Below are positions 9,190 to 21,345 of a DNA stretch of 64,000 nucleotides, piece by piece. The stretch is from assembly GCA_021186555.1 (NCBI GenBank), contig JAJKFL010000002.1, positions 27,692,001-27,756,000 on the forward strand, given 5' to 3'. The position numbers were made by a program, and so were the translations under genes. The notes beneath the pieces were generated by a model. That model was given only the letters and a program-made list of their open reading frames with translations, did not search any database and had not been told where the DNA came from. Positions within the stretch are counted from its first letter, which is position 1, and every line of letters begins with the position of its first letter. This DNA comes from Reticulitermes speratus (lineage: Eukaryota; Arthropoda; Insecta; Blattodea; Rhinotermitidae).

Positions 9190-12100
9190 TACAAGAAGGA
9201 AAATCCATACATAGATGCCTCGTTTACTCGATTCTGAAGTCTGATTAGAGCGGAGTTTTTTCACGTCAACATCATTAACACTTTTTGAAAACAGCTGGCA
9301 AATGGTTTGGGCAAGCCGAATCTTGTATGGCGCGCAGATGAAATTTCAGAACAAGCACTGGATCTCCTGACCATACTTTGCAGGTTCTTCCTAATGTCCT
9401 TCAAATGTTAATAAGCCATTAACAATTAATTTGGAGATAAAGCGATGTGGGCGTGACGCTTACCACTGACCTCCCACCTAGTGGCGACGTTAAGTACGAG
9501 TGGAGCCATGCCTCCAATTCCTCACATGTCGTCATGGCGTGCAATATGGACAACTTTACCTTTACTATTCACTGTTTCTTCCACCCCCCCCCCTTCCTTT
9601 TACAATTCACCATAACACCACAGTCTTCTTACCATACGTTACGCAATCGTAAAATTGATACAGCGTTGTTAAATAACTCACACCATATGTATGAACAGGG
9701 ATGTTACCAAGTTTGTTAAAGCAAAAAAAAACACTTTGCAATAACTGTTTATTCTATTTAAATACCCCTGATGTATGCAAGAAACTCTTCACATGACACG
9801 CTGTTATGCCCAAGCACGTTTGTCAGTTGACCCGATTTTCTTCAAAAGGGCAGGAATGCACGTACGTGCGTAAGTATGTAACTGTTCACAAGTCACATTC
9901 TTAGAAACATACTGCAGTTACAACTCCCTTCGCTGATTCAGAAGACAGCTTGTTGCCCTATTTGCCTCACAGCCTATCATAATGACTAAAAGATCTTTTT
10001 TTGTGACACTGACAGCAGAAGAGCAGTGCTAACATTTTAAGATATAGCTTAAAATCCATCCTCCCGATATCAACATCTACAAACGAAAGTGCGTTAAAAA
10101 TGTATTATTTTGCAAAAGCTGCTATAAGATCATATTTGAATTAGTGTCGATTAAACTGCCAGGTGCAACTGTTGTCGTCATTTGTGAAATTCTCCCACCT
10201 CCCACCACTTTGTATGCTCTGCATATCCTCAGCTATAAAACTCCTCATTGTTCACTGTCCTTACAGAACTACTGAGGTTGAAACGACTGGCGGACTTTCG
10301 AAAATGGGAAGGACTCAGTAACATTATTAAATTTAATATCAGTATATTAAAAGACCCACGCTATACAGACACGCATGAATCAGCACCAAGGCAACGCAGC
10401 ATTATACAGGCGGCTGAAAAATGTACGGTTCTTGAAATATACCACGCAAGTTACAAGAGGAAATCATCTCACCTTCCGTCAAAGTCAGTTTGCAGCAGAA
10501 TATTACTGGCATACAGTTTTAGTATTTACTTAGTGTAAATATATAGTTAAGTTAACACAGTTTTAGACACAAAATCTGGATGCAACTCTATTTAATGTAA
10601 CACTTTTCGAATATCATTTTAGATTTAACTGCACTTTAAGTCACACCCTGTTACCGTATCGAACAAAAAGGCTTGCAACCAGAAGACCTCCGTTCGTAAC
10701 ATTATCAATAAAGTTATTGTGGACCGAGTATTATGAACCACAGCCATTTTCACAAGACATACGCACGACGCAACTACCTGTCTCTAGGACTCAGCCTCGC
10801 AGCTAGAAAACCTGGTTTCGACGAAATGAGAACGTTACCACAAACCTACGTGATTACGACTTATGAAACAACTTTTTTGATTTTTAGGTTTAATTTCATA
10901 TTAAGAACAACTGCCACTATACACGGCGCACAGACAATAAACAGGAAGACGTGCTTTCGAGCCACTGTCGGTTTATTTTATGGTTTATTTGACGATGATT
11001 TCAGTAACTGAAGCTATGGAGCGTTCAATGGTTGCGTGATTAATGAACTGTGACGTCACATCCACCGCACATCTTAGTTTTACAGCAAACTTGTACAACT
11101 GTCCTTTGTCACGCACTAGTCGATAATTTGATAATCTTTCTGGAAATATTCCATAGTAGCTGTGCTGTCATCTTAATCTGTTTTGCTGTTCTTATGACTA
11201 CATTGTATACGTTCACAAAGGACGGAAGAAATGAGTTGTGTACGTTGACGTCTGGTTTGTATTGACTTTCCTGATCCATCCTTTACGAGCTTTCCATCAA
11301 ACTTCGTCGTAATCCTATGTGCAGAAGTCAAAAAGCAGAGATACCGAACGCCCCGACATCTTGCAGGAGTCATACAACTACAATAATGTTGTTTTATATT
11401 CTGCACGGCTCAATGAGAATTTGATAAATCGGATTAACTTGTTTTGTCACGCTTCAATAACACAGCTTCCTGCTTCAAAAAGCATGATAAAATGCGGAGC
11501 GATAAAGAAAAGATGTTAACACTTGTATCCAGCTTTCTGTTTTAGGGATTTAAATTCTGCACAGACGGGAGAAAGGGAGAAAGTTTGCGGCTACGATGGA
11601 GGTATATCGGTCCAGGACAGTGCAGACTGTATGGAGCAAAGTTTGTGTAACAAACAATAGTGTTTACAAAAGTTGCCAAATTAATTTCCATATATATGTT
11701 AACACTTTTAAATCGCCCAATACAAACTCTAAACTCTTTCTCTGCACACAAGAAATCGCCTGATCTTTGTAATGGAACCATCCTCTTCCCTGTAAGGTAT
11801 GAAATAAATCTTTCTACAAAATGTTGAACACATTTAGCCTGCAAAGGACTGAAGCACAACCGTCAATACAAGTACCACCTGATTCAAAGAAAAATCAAAA
11901 CTATGCATTTTACCAACAGTGTATTTGTGGGATTCGCACGATTCTCAAACGAAACAGTAATGATTTCCCTAAATAGCATTAACCACTTGGTCTTTGTAAT
12001 GAGGACGCAGTGTTCTCTGTAAAGTATGAACTGAATTTCTTCTTATTTAAATTACTTTGATACTTCAAATGGTTAAAATGCCTCTCTGTATCTTAGTGCA

Positions 12101-12389
12101 ATCATATCTAACATTTCAAATGTCACGGCAACTACAATAGCAGTTCTAGGAATTTCAGGAGCACGTCATGTTTCGGCCTTCAAGGATACCACTTCACTTT
12201 CAAACTGCATATTCATAGTCACTGACATACACACACAAGGCGTGATCTTCCCTTAATAAATTTGGCTCATTTAAAGTTTCTACGGCAGAAAGCCAATACT
12301 ATAGAGTCAAGTATCCACCAAATGATGGGAATGAGGCATTCAAAGCGAAGGCTCTTCTGCATGCAAACAAGATTGAAGTCACATTTTTA
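9190..12389. other. No recognised gene; scattered repeat fragments
   Basis: Mostly AT-rich unique sequence. At 12161-12200 (-) a degraded hammerhead-like segment keeps GGCCGAAACATG but lacks a good core box. Parts of 11740-12080 resemble the dispersed repeat seen at 46548 and 62780 (the segments beginning TGATCTTTGTAATGGAACC and TGGTCTTTGTAATGAGGAC). No protein motif is visible. Confidence 0.35.
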
Positions 12390-12600
12390 AGTGCGCCTGG
12401 TTGAACGACGTAACGGGCAGACACGACGACGCTTCTCCGTCACAATCCAATTTACAGGGACAAGAAGTACTGGCCGACTCAGGACCAATTACTGGAGAGC
12501 TCTCGTAACATCACCGACGTTTTTCGCAAGCTCAGTACAACTACTTCAGTTTTCCCCTTGCACAGCGAAACAACAGATTTGAAAACATCACGGGATCTGG
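12390..12600 (+). pseudogene. Possible LINE ORF2 C-terminal relic
   Basis: One frame reads GRLRTNYWRALVTSP near 12465-12510. This resembles the LAQDR-x-x-WRALV motif that ends ORF2 of many insect LINEs, also seen at 13790, 15110 and 30105. Upstream positions are too mutated to be certain. Confidence 0.3.
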
Positions 12601-13789
12601 TCGAGACATAGAGAACCCTTGCATCCTAGATAAGTTTCTATGAATGTTTTTATCACACGTTTATTATGGAAAGACAACTTCCGACTTTGCTCCGTCCTGT
12701 ACTGAAACACGTTCCACATATTAAAGTTCATAGAAGGAAACAGGCTAAACTGTTCACGGACACACGAACCGCGCTGTTAAGACATACGGGGCATTGTCCG
12801 GCGAGCTCCCTGCATTAACCTCGGCATTAGACGGAAGTCAGAAGTCATCGCACTACGGTCATTTCACCCTAGGCGAAGGAGCACCTGGCACCCAAAGCTT
12901 ATAATGTCTGGTGCAGCCCAGAGCCAGTTCCCACAACCTTTCTCCTCTAAATTCACAATTAAATCATTTTCATTTATTTACGGCTTATTTTACGACCACA
13001 TACCGCCTAATGGCAGTGCGACTGGTAAAAGGATTGGAAAGGATCTGGAAGGAACCGAACATTATGTAATCGCGATCCTATACCGGCATATCAAGGGCTA
13101 TTCGAATCGAGCAGCTCCTGCATACATGTCTACAGCGTTACCGCTACACCATCTCCTGCTACCCACATGCCCGTCAAATGATGTGCTGCCATAACATTCG
13201 CACGCTACACAACTGCCTCTTTCATCACTCGTTTCTTTATTCTCATACCAACCCAATCGTCATTTCATCTATCGGGGTGCTGTCATCTGGTTATGCTTTA
13301 CCATGCTCAACTGTTTCTTCAGTCTCAGCCTGTATCTCAAAGTGAACAGTCTCAGTTACAAAACCTTACGCGAAGAGCGCGCACCTCACACAGAACACGA
13401 CGCGGTAGCTGTGGCTGCCATGACAACCGGGATGTGACTCACTCACTCACACCAAGGGCATTACACAATAAGGTAGAAGTTTCTTCGGAAAGCAAAGCGT
13501 ACCTTAGTATCGATGCCTGAACGCGATTCCGTCATGAGAAACAAGCTCTTGAAACTTGCCAGTACTTTTACAGCCGTATCATGACACTGGAAATAGTAAA
13601 TTGCGTACAGCAGAGTCCTTCATAAGCTACCATTCGCCCAGCAGGTCAAGAAATTCCACGTTTTTACGGAAACAGAAACGTGACAGTCGTGTCCACAAAC
13701 GCTCGCCAACAGCTGACACACTTTCCTGATCAAGTTACATCCCGTCTACAGCCACTTCAGCCAGACACTATTTACATCCATGAGAAAGA
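12601..13789. other. No recognised gene
   Basis: Unremarkable sequence. The frame at 13293-13520 contains a short stretch similar to the mariner's ARTSHRTRR shadow frame, but the match is too short to call a transposon fragment. Confidence 0.35.
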
Positions 13790-13945
13790 CAGTACATACA
13801 AATTTCGTCGGGAAGCTTGTAAGGCACTTGGAAAACCCAACTGTACATGGAAGGACATTAAAGTGGATCCTAACGAAAGACGATGTGAGGATGTGAAGTG
13901 GATGCAACTGGCTCAGGATAGGCCCACTGGCGGGATACTGTAATG
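13790..13945 (+). pseudogene. LINE ORF2 C-terminal relic
   Basis: The frame includes GKPNCTWKDIKVDPNERRC and then VKWMQLAQDRPTGG. This matches the order of the terminal part of insect non-LTR retrotransposon ORF2 (GKP..W.DNIK.DL ... W..LAQDR..WRAL). It is 5'-truncated like most LINE insertions and lacks any catalytic domain, so it is inert. Confidence 0.6.
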
Positions 13946-15109
13946 AAACATCTGGTCCCAAAAATATTAGTAAATCCTTGGCTAGCTCATGGAGTTATCC
14001 TCACTCGCTTGGAAGGCATGAGTAAAACATCGTAAACAGTCTGGTTAATCGACAAGAACAGTGAAGGAAGAGGCCGTGGACTATTTAAAAGTGTAACCGG
14101 GGGTGAATCTTACGCGTGAATCTTAATTTAGCTGGTGTTTTTGCCAAGATTCGAGCTGGATACTATTCGGGTACAAGTGAGGCGCGGTACTGTTGATTGA
14201 CGCTACTCAGTCGACTCACGGTAAACCGAATACGTGGAGGAAACAGGATAAGCACACAGTACATACAAATAAAGCTGCAGCAGACTTGCGTCTTCGGACA
14301 AAACATACGACAGGAAGTCAAATGATTGCCTTACAAGTTTCTATAGACTGACGCCCAGAATGACTTCGGTACCTAGAACCACCGTGACTGAACGATGAGT
14401 CACGGGTTACAGGGAACAATCGTTCACAAGATGGAAGCATTGCAGTTCTTACATATTTCAAACTAAGGTTCCACATACATTAAGACGAGAGCTAACTTTT
14501 CACTACTCCAATAAATCGTCCCTATTCGTGGAAACTGTGTCCAGGACAGGGGGTTTTCCCCATGTAGAGGTAGATGCAGCTGGTTAAGTGGTACGGCTGT
14601 TCTGTAAAGTAATGTATTACCAGGTGGAAATGTTAATAAAGCTTTTTAATTTAAAAAAAAAGAGAGAGAGCTCAATCCAGTCCTTGTGTTAAACAAATGG
14701 AACCTATGTGTTCAATACCCCCATCCCATTTTAAGTAAGTTATCTCACTTAAGTTTAAAACTCGAGTTTAAATTTATAATTCTCAAATACACACAAGGCA
14801 GACTTTCAAATTATCCCCTCAAGCAGAAGAAAAATAACAGCAAGAAAAGTGTTTTTTTTTTAACTAAACGCTACTTGAAATAATAAAAGAAGAGCCTTTT
14901 AAAATCTCAGAAAGTAATTCCGGATCGACGAAGGCCGTAAAAATCAGAAAAGTTTATTTTCTTGGTAATTAATAAGGCTTTAATGTTATTCCTCCTCAAA
15001 AAATACAACATAAGCTAACTTGTAGTCACCTGTTGGTAAAAGCTTCAGGATTTATACTTTCTGACAAGTAAAATTAGAACGACCAAAACAAATATGATAC
15101 AGACGGACA
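13946..15109. other. No recognised gene
   Basis: AT-rich sequence with a short poly-A/GA patch at 14653-14670. Nothing coding is recognisable before the LINE tail at 15110. Confidence 0.35.
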
Positions 15110-15405
15110 TGTGGCATGCATAGGATATGAGAAATGCCTACAGGATTTCGGTGGGAAAACCTGAAGGAAAGAGGCAACTTCGAAGACCTACGCGTAGATG
15201 GACGCATAATATTAAATGGATCTTAAAGAAATGTTATGGGAGAGCGAGTATTGGATTTATCTGGCTCAGGACAGAAAGCACTGGCGAGCTCTTGTGGACA
15301 CGGTAATAAACACTCGGTCTCCATAAAGTGCATGGAATTTCCTCAGGAGCTGAGCACCTATTATCTTCTCAAGAAGGACTCCGCTCGGTGGAACTTGTTA
15401 TATGT
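15110..15405 (+). pseudogene. LINE ORF2 C-terminal relic
   Basis: Read with frame changes, the segment encodes the typical end of an insect LINE ORF2: AYRISVGKPEGKRQLRRPTR, then RWTHNIKWILK, IWLRTE and a trailing untranslated block decoding as LLSSQEGL. The same terminal block recurs at 39060 (-) and 45790 (+). Stops and frameshifts make it non-functional. It is 5'-truncated, which is usual for target-primed reverse transcription. Confidence 0.75.
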
Positions 15406-16133
15406 CAATACGGCTTTTATAATATTGCAAGAAGATTGAACCAAGAAGGATGAAACAACCGAGACATGCGGTTAGCACAGTGATGCACAAATCCAGGGCG
15501 ACAGGTCGCCGTGGCGATTAAATTTTGTAGTGGCGCCGAATATTTGCGTGTCCTCTGTATGGAACCTGCTTCATGTCAACCTTCTGACACCTAGAATTTT
15601 GAGATAGCTCCCAGATTTTTGGAAAATTTATGCACCTCTGGGTTAGTATACGGAAAGAAGCGAATGTCAGTCAGTCGGAGAAGCACGCGAGAAAAAGCCA
15701 TCTGGGAGTCGCAGGTGTACCACTATAACATGGAGCTTGCATAACTCGAATGTGAAGACCTGAGCTCCAATGAATGCTTCGGGATCGGTATGAACGAAGA
15801 AATGCTGTTACGATGTTGGTAAACCTACCGTATTCATTACGACAGAAGTTTTGATCTGCTCAATAACTAAGTGTGACTATTAAATAACAAGATTACTTTA
15901 TTAAATATATTATTGTATACACATTTTATCCCCTTCAAATCAGTTTCCATCAGAAGCTACACACCGCTCCGTACGAGCCTTCCGGGCCTCGAAGCAACAC
16001 CTGAAGTCATTTTGTGACAGTGTTTCAACTGATGCTGCAGTCTCCATACACGACACGTAACAAACTGACTGCGCGGTAATTAGTAGATATTTATACGATA
16101 TAACTAAGATTCGTACAGGTGAAGGTAAGGCAA
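15406..16133. other. No recognised gene
   Basis: No coding or repeat signal was recognised other than ordinary AT-rich sequence. Confidence 0.35.
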
Positions 16134-16430
16134 GGGGCGCAGTTGGTTGAAGAACTGCGCTACAAACCGGAACGTCGCGGGTTCGATTCCCGATGGTGTC
16201 ACTGGAATGTTTCAGTGACATAATCGTTTCGGTCGCACTGTGGCCCTGGGGTAGACTCAGCCTCTAACAGAAATGAGTACCAGGAATCTTTCCTGGGGGG
16301 TAAAGGCGGCCGATGCGTAGGGCTGACAACCTTACCACCTTCATGTGCCGATTGTCTAAAAAATCTGGGAGCCTCAACCTCCTGGGACCCTAAGGGCCTG
16401 TCAAGGCCTGTAATGGGATTGCTTTTTTTA
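16134..16430 (+). mobile_element. tRNA-derived SINE, family 3
   Basis: The head GCGCAGTTGGTTGAAG (A box) and GGGTTCGATTCCCG (B box, about 16180) are tRNA-like. The body runs through GAGTACCAGGAATC and GGTAAAGGCGGCCGATGC and ends with CCTGTAATGGGATT plus a T-rich tail. Its centre aligns with the centre of SINE family 2. Other copies: 20317 (+) and 57300 (-). Confidence 0.85.
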
Positions 16431-18469
16431 TATATATACTGTAACATTTCGTGTTCCGGGAAAAAGGCGGAGCCAGCACAGCTTTTGCGAACGATAACAA
16501 AACTGATAAATTCAGCCGTTTCGTTATTTCATTACAACGGGGCTCCATTTTCGCGTTAAAATTCACAACGCTGGTGTCTAACTTACAAACTACACGGCGT
16601 CACATCAAAGAAGTGCGTAATCTTCATGTTCACCGCTGTGAGAATCTCAAATCGAACCCCGTTTGTTTTATATTCTTCAAAGATATTTAATTTTTAAAAT
16701 AAAGTATTTTCATATTATTTGTCGTCAGCCAATGATACTAAAATCAGTCGTGTAGAATCTGAAGAGAGTTGTGTTTTACAAACACAATTTACTTCGTCTG
16801 TGGGAAAGCAGAATTGTTTCCTTAACCCTCCTACTGACCTTCAGTTTCTATCTTCCGAGTACTCAAATTCCGCCTGTCTGTACACAGTTTTACTGTTCAC
16901 CATAAATCTGGTTTCCCACTCTCGGTACGGATATAAACTTCCAATCCTTTTGCCGGCTTCGAGCAATGGCGTGAAACGCACCTATTTTAGACAACAGTTC
17001 TGCGAAAAAAAAAATGACTTCACAGAACAAAGTGTCACGCCAGTAACTGACAATACCATCTCCTGGCCACAGAGAAACGACCAGCTGCTCCAATTCCACA
17101 ACGAATGATACACATGAAGTGCACACTTCGTCGGTCAACGCCATTTGTTATATATAAATCAAAATCAAGACACCTGAATAGATATAGCACCATTCCAGTT
17201 CAAACTGTGCCACCGTATGTGTATGACCAAACCACTGGTGGTGAGGAACACACCACATTCCAGCTTCAGTAACAAATAAAAACTGCACGCATCCATATAG
17301 ACTGTAATTCACAGCGTATGAATACCTATTAACACCAGCAGAAAATCATCGTGTGAATATACCATGAACAGATTGAACAAACATATCGAATTTTGATTTC
17401 CAGATGATGAGATCCTTTAGAAGGTCATGCTGATTTCATTACCATTTCAAGCAGGATTCCCTTCTGCAATCACCAGCTATGAATGATACTGTGCTGTTGG
17501 CCCGTAATGACAATCATTCAGATTTCAAAACACGCATCCCAGCAACGAGGACATACACATCTACATCACATCACTGAATTTCCCAGCTTTCGAACAATAC
17601 AGAATATACGGGGAGTGAGCAAATGTGGCAACTTCAACCAAACGATATATAAAACCGATACGATACAGACACAGGCTGTCTGCCTGCCTACCTTGCATTT
17701 ACTTGCTAGGAGAGTGTTATTGATTCATAGCCACCATGATGACGACAGACTGCTGGCGTAACAATGGAGGAGACAGAATGCGTCTTGCATTCAGAATAAT
17801 ATACTTCACAGGATACACTCTTCCGTTCTTCGACCATAGTTTCAGGTCTGGTAACAACGAACGACGCTTTCCTGCAAAACTCTTTCAACAGATCTGCCAT
17901 TTCGCATTCATCAGTTTTCTCTCTCAGGTCTTCATCACTGCAATTAAATTCTTAATTTGTGTGCTGGCATATTAAATGAATCCCAAAGGATGCGGAGACG
18001 TGGGAAGATAAAGAAGTGGATGGAAAGACCCATTTAAAAAGCTATACACATTTGAACGGGCTTTTAGCGCCCAACGCTTGACGTCAAGATATACGGTGTT
18101 ATGCTTAAACAGTAGAATTAATCCAAGTCTCTGACAACCGAATACCGTACTTTGCACATTGTCACAACCAGGACTAGTCACTGCATGTTTGGTATTGTGC
18201 TGTATTGGTGTTTGGGATATTTATTTAGTTACCTTTTATTTTACCCTCACGCCACGTGACTGTAATGTTAGATTAGGGTGTATCAGAAACGAATTTTCAT
18301 TTCTACTTTTCATGCAGCTCGTGAAGTATACGATGGGAGGATTTAAAAATAAATCCCTTCTAAATCGTCACACATTCAAAATCGTTATTTCATAAACCTA
18401 TTCGATGCTACATATACTTTGCAGGCGAAAGCAGTCGATACAACTGTGTATCATTTCAACATTATGCTC
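16431..18469. other. No recognised gene
   Basis: Includes a 129-codon open frame (16719-17108, +) without known motifs, overlapped by frames on the opposite strand. No SINE boxes or inverted ends were found. Confidence 0.35.
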
Positions 18470-19060
18470 CCACCTTGGTCTCGGTCTTTGAAGTGACAGG
18501 CTGCCAAGAAATTTCCCTACCAAAATCCTCTGCGCAACATGCTTTCCCCTATCTGACCTAAATCATCAGGACTATAGCCTCTTTGATTCAACTACACTAA
18601 CGAAAAAAATCTGCGAAGAATGACAAAACTGATCACAAAATTTCTCAAGTAATACGCAACAGAACATAAGAGCCACATTATTACGTCACGCGTGTTGCTG
18701 TCACACGACGAAGTTTCGTCAATGTCAGATGAACCATTATTGCATGCACATAGTTCTTAATCCTAAACAAAGCCGAGCAAGTTGGTGGTTTTTTTTAAGG
18801 CACAGCTCTGGTCCTGCTGACGTTCAGATTCACGCAGTCAGAACTGCACCATCCACGAACACAATTTATATCCGATTGAAGTAACAAACTGTCACCAGGC
18901 GACTTTATTTCACAAAAAAATTGATGTCATCAGCAAAGGAAAGGCAATTTGAATACCTGGCCATACCACATAAGTTATTAATAAAAAAAAATGCTCAAAA
19001 GGACTGGTTCCAGAACTGATCCTTGTCCTACACCAGATAACACTTCATACGCTGAAGAAA
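18470..19060 (-). pseudogene. Non-LTR retrotransposon reverse-transcriptase relic
   Basis: On the minus strand the frame carries SGVGQGSVLEPVLLSI (about 19035-18985), the RT motif before the catalytic site. It is followed after stops by the catalytic motif FADDIN (FADD codons at 18936-18925) and then a diverged thumb region. In functional elements FADD binds the metal ions for DNA synthesis. Several stops and frameshifts are present, so it is dead. The FADD form and motif order fit a Jockey-like or related LINE clade, but the clade is not certain. Confidence 0.75.
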
Positions 19061-19256
19061 ACGCTCCACAATAACGAACATAAGATATTCTAAACACAAG
19101 ATTAAAACCAACTACCAAAGAAAAAATATAATGTAAAATGAAATATTCTGTTGGTCAAGTAACTACGGAATCAGCTTTTGTAACCAGCAGACAGTCCTCA
19201 GTCAAGTTTACAACGGAGCAGTTCATGCGGAACTAGGTCAAAAGCGTTCCTGAAGA

Positions 19257-19364
19257 AGTAGTAGTAGTATTAGTAGTAGTGGTAGTGAATTTACATTATT
19301 CAATATGCAAAGCACTAAGAAAAGGCATGTGACAAGAGAGAACATAATAATAATAATAATAAGA
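19257..19364. repeat. Trinucleotide microsatellites (TAG)n and (TAA)n
   Basis: A GTA/TAG tract at 19257-19287 and TAA/AAG runs at about 19345-19367. Such tracts often mark LINE 3' tails, but orientation here does not settle which element they came from. Confidence 0.7.
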
Positions 19365-19400
19365 AGAAGAAAACTATTCACAAACTTTTTATTTCGGAAT

Positions 19401-19720
19401 TTACAACAAATGATACACATTACCACCCTCAGCCTCAACATACATTCTCCATTCACAGACGTGCATGTAGCTCATATCTGTCATTAGCCCTTCACGCGGT
19501 TTACAGCATCCAAAATAAGACGAAAGAATGCATTTCGTAATTCCGCCATTTGCTGGTACCCCAGATCTTCCATGTGCCCCACAGACAAAAATATGGGAGA
19601 CTGAAGTCTGGAGATCCGGGTGGATAATACTTTCGGCCACCAAGACCGATCCATTGACCAGGGAATCTATGATCAATATAAGATTTCGCTGCACGGCTAA
19701 AATTCACGCGATCCGTCATG
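19401..19720 (-). pseudogene. Mariner-like transposase C-terminal relic
   Basis: The minus strand decodes, across at least one frameshift, to FPGQWIGLGGRKYYPPGSPD, then LPYFCLWG, and ends CEWRMYVEAEGGNVYHLL followed by a stop. This is the C-terminal pattern of a widespread insect mariner-like transposase group (FPGRWIGRGGP...SPDLTPLDFFLWG...C....G.HIEHL). The residue where the last catalytic aspartate is expected is tyrosine here. It lacks the N-terminal half and cannot be active. It is not the same subfamily as the mariner at 6155. Confidence 0.7.
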
Positions 19721-20316
19721 CAGCAAGGTAAACATATAGAGGATATATCTCACAACAAACACGTGCGGCAATAGCATACCAACCTGCATTGCTATAAAAA
19801 TCCATAACTCCGTAACCCTTTAGAATCGGACCTACTGGACACTTCTGACTGGGTACAACTTCAGGAATAATACCCTGAATTCATTCGTGAATCATTCTGT
19901 ATATGATCTGATTTTTTCGCCATGAAAACTCGAATTTACAGCATTTATAAATATAAAATAGCAGGTCGGTTTCATAACCGAAGTACATGAATGAAGAGAA
20001 TACTCACTAAATTGCCTCCGAGTGCAGGCAGCGTACAAAGTGATCGATCGATCTTCCATTCCCGATAATGAAACGGCTCGTCTGCCTGTAGTAGTTTATT
20101 TATGCTGTATTCAGACCTGAGTGCTTACTGCCGCGGAGAGGAGTTCCACCTAATTAATTCAAGAACCAAATCTGCAATTGAGAGATATCATGGACACAGG
20201 TACTTCAGAGCGGTAGCTCGTAGGCCTATCTAACATTAACCCAGAGGAAACTGTCCCCCCCCAACCACCACAGTTAAATGCAGAACTTCGTGTATAGATA
20301 AAGCCTAAATTATAAA
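19721..20316. other. No recognised gene
   Basis: Ordinary sequence. The final bases (20306-20316, TAAATTATAAA) are the left copy of the target duplication of the next SINE. Confidence 0.4.
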
Positions 20317-20592
20317 CGGAGCACGCGGTGGCGCAGTTGGTTGAGGCACTGAGCTACAAGCAGGAAGGTCGCGGGTTCGATCCCGATGGTGTCATTGGCC
20401 TGGCACTATGGCCCCAGAGTCGACTCAGCCTCTAACCAATGACTACCAGGAATATTTCATGGGGGTAAAGGAGGTCGATTCGTAGGGCTGACCTTACCAC
20501 CTTCATGTGCTGACTGTCTTGAAATCTGGAAGCCTCAACCTTGTGGAACCCGCAACGCCTGTCCAAACCTGTAGAGGGACTGATTTTTTGCT
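20317..20592 (+). mobile_element. tRNA-derived SINE, family 3, with target duplication
   Basis: The head GGCGCAGTTGGTTGAGG and B box GGGTTCGATCCCG are followed by the family 3 body (GACTACCAGGAATATT, GGTAAAGGAGG). It is flanked by an 11-bp direct repeat TAAATTATAAA at 20306-20316 and 20593-20603, the target duplication that fixes both ends. Confidence 0.87.
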
Positions 20593-20603
20593 TAAATTAT
20601 AAA

Positions 20604-21082
20604 AGCCACAGCCGCTGCTTACATATAAAATGAGCACAACTACTGCCGAACCATGATAGTGAGCTGGATTTGAAGAGGAACGCGAAATGCTGCGAAAACA
20701 TGGGCCCAGACGTTGGTTCTAAAACTGGTGTTCATCAATGCACCGGGTGTTCGTTGTATCACGCGACCACAATTTCACAATCCTCGAAAGTTCTATATGC
20801 CAGATGGAACTGATTATCATGTAGGTAACCACGAACTCAGAACACCAGTGGAAACTGAGCAGCCTGATGACGAAAACTAAGGAAGCGTTGTTTTTTGTAG
20901 CTGCTGCTGCTGCTTTTGTTCCTGCTGCTGCTGATGTTTTTGTTCACCGTCATCATTCAGTGGGGTGGTACTGTCATCAGGAAAACTGGATCTTACTTCA
21001 AGCAAATAAATTTCACTACAGATCATAGTTTTGATGTCAAATCGCCTGAAAAATGCCAAGATGTACTCCTGGTATTTTATGT
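20604..21082. other. No recognised gene; CTG-rich patch
   Basis: Contains a short CTG/CTT-rich patch (20901-20943). The open frame on it (20916-21176) is driven by the neighbouring microsatellite, not by a gene. Confidence 0.4.
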
Positions 21083-21107
21083 CTGCTGCTGCTACTACTA
21101 CTACTAT

Positions 21108-21150
<43 letters not shown>
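21083..21150. repeat. (TAC)n/(GTA)n microsatellite
   Basis: Nearly pure trinucleotide tract. It directly follows, on the minus strand, the stop codon of the LINE relic at 21151-21345, so it is probably that element's simple-repeat 3' tail. Confidence 0.85.
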
Positions 21151-21151
<1 letters not shown>

Positions 21152-21345
21152 TCCTTTCGTTCCATTAGGAACGTAGGGCATGTGTGAAGCATCTCCATCT
21201 GACTCTGTTGCCCGCCAACCTCTTAACCTCGCTCCATGTTTTGCTGCATTTTCCTGCTTCCTCCAAAACGGTCCTTTTCCAGGTTTTCTTCGGTCTTCCT
21301 CTCCTTCTGGCTCACTGCGGATTCCAATCAAATGCTTGTTTTTCA
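21151..21345 (-). pseudogene. LINE ORF2 C-terminal fragment (CR1/R1-like style)
   Basis: One minus-strand frame stays open and reads GRPKKTWKRTVLEEAGK, then WSEVKRLAGNRVRWRCF and a C-terminal HALRS before its stop. This is the usual ending of a group of arthropod LINE ORF2 proteins. It is followed at once by the GTA microsatellite as 3' tail. Only this terminal piece is present, a strong 5' truncation. It is among the least damaged LINE pieces in the window. Confidence 0.78.

Noticed and set aside
13360-13415. Mariner fragment similar to 7270-7310
   Set aside because: Similarity covers only about 25 bases with mismatches, not enough to exclude chance.
16719-17108. 129-codon frame as a host gene
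   Set aside because: No domain, no splice support, and overlapping frames on the opposite strand; length can occur by chance.
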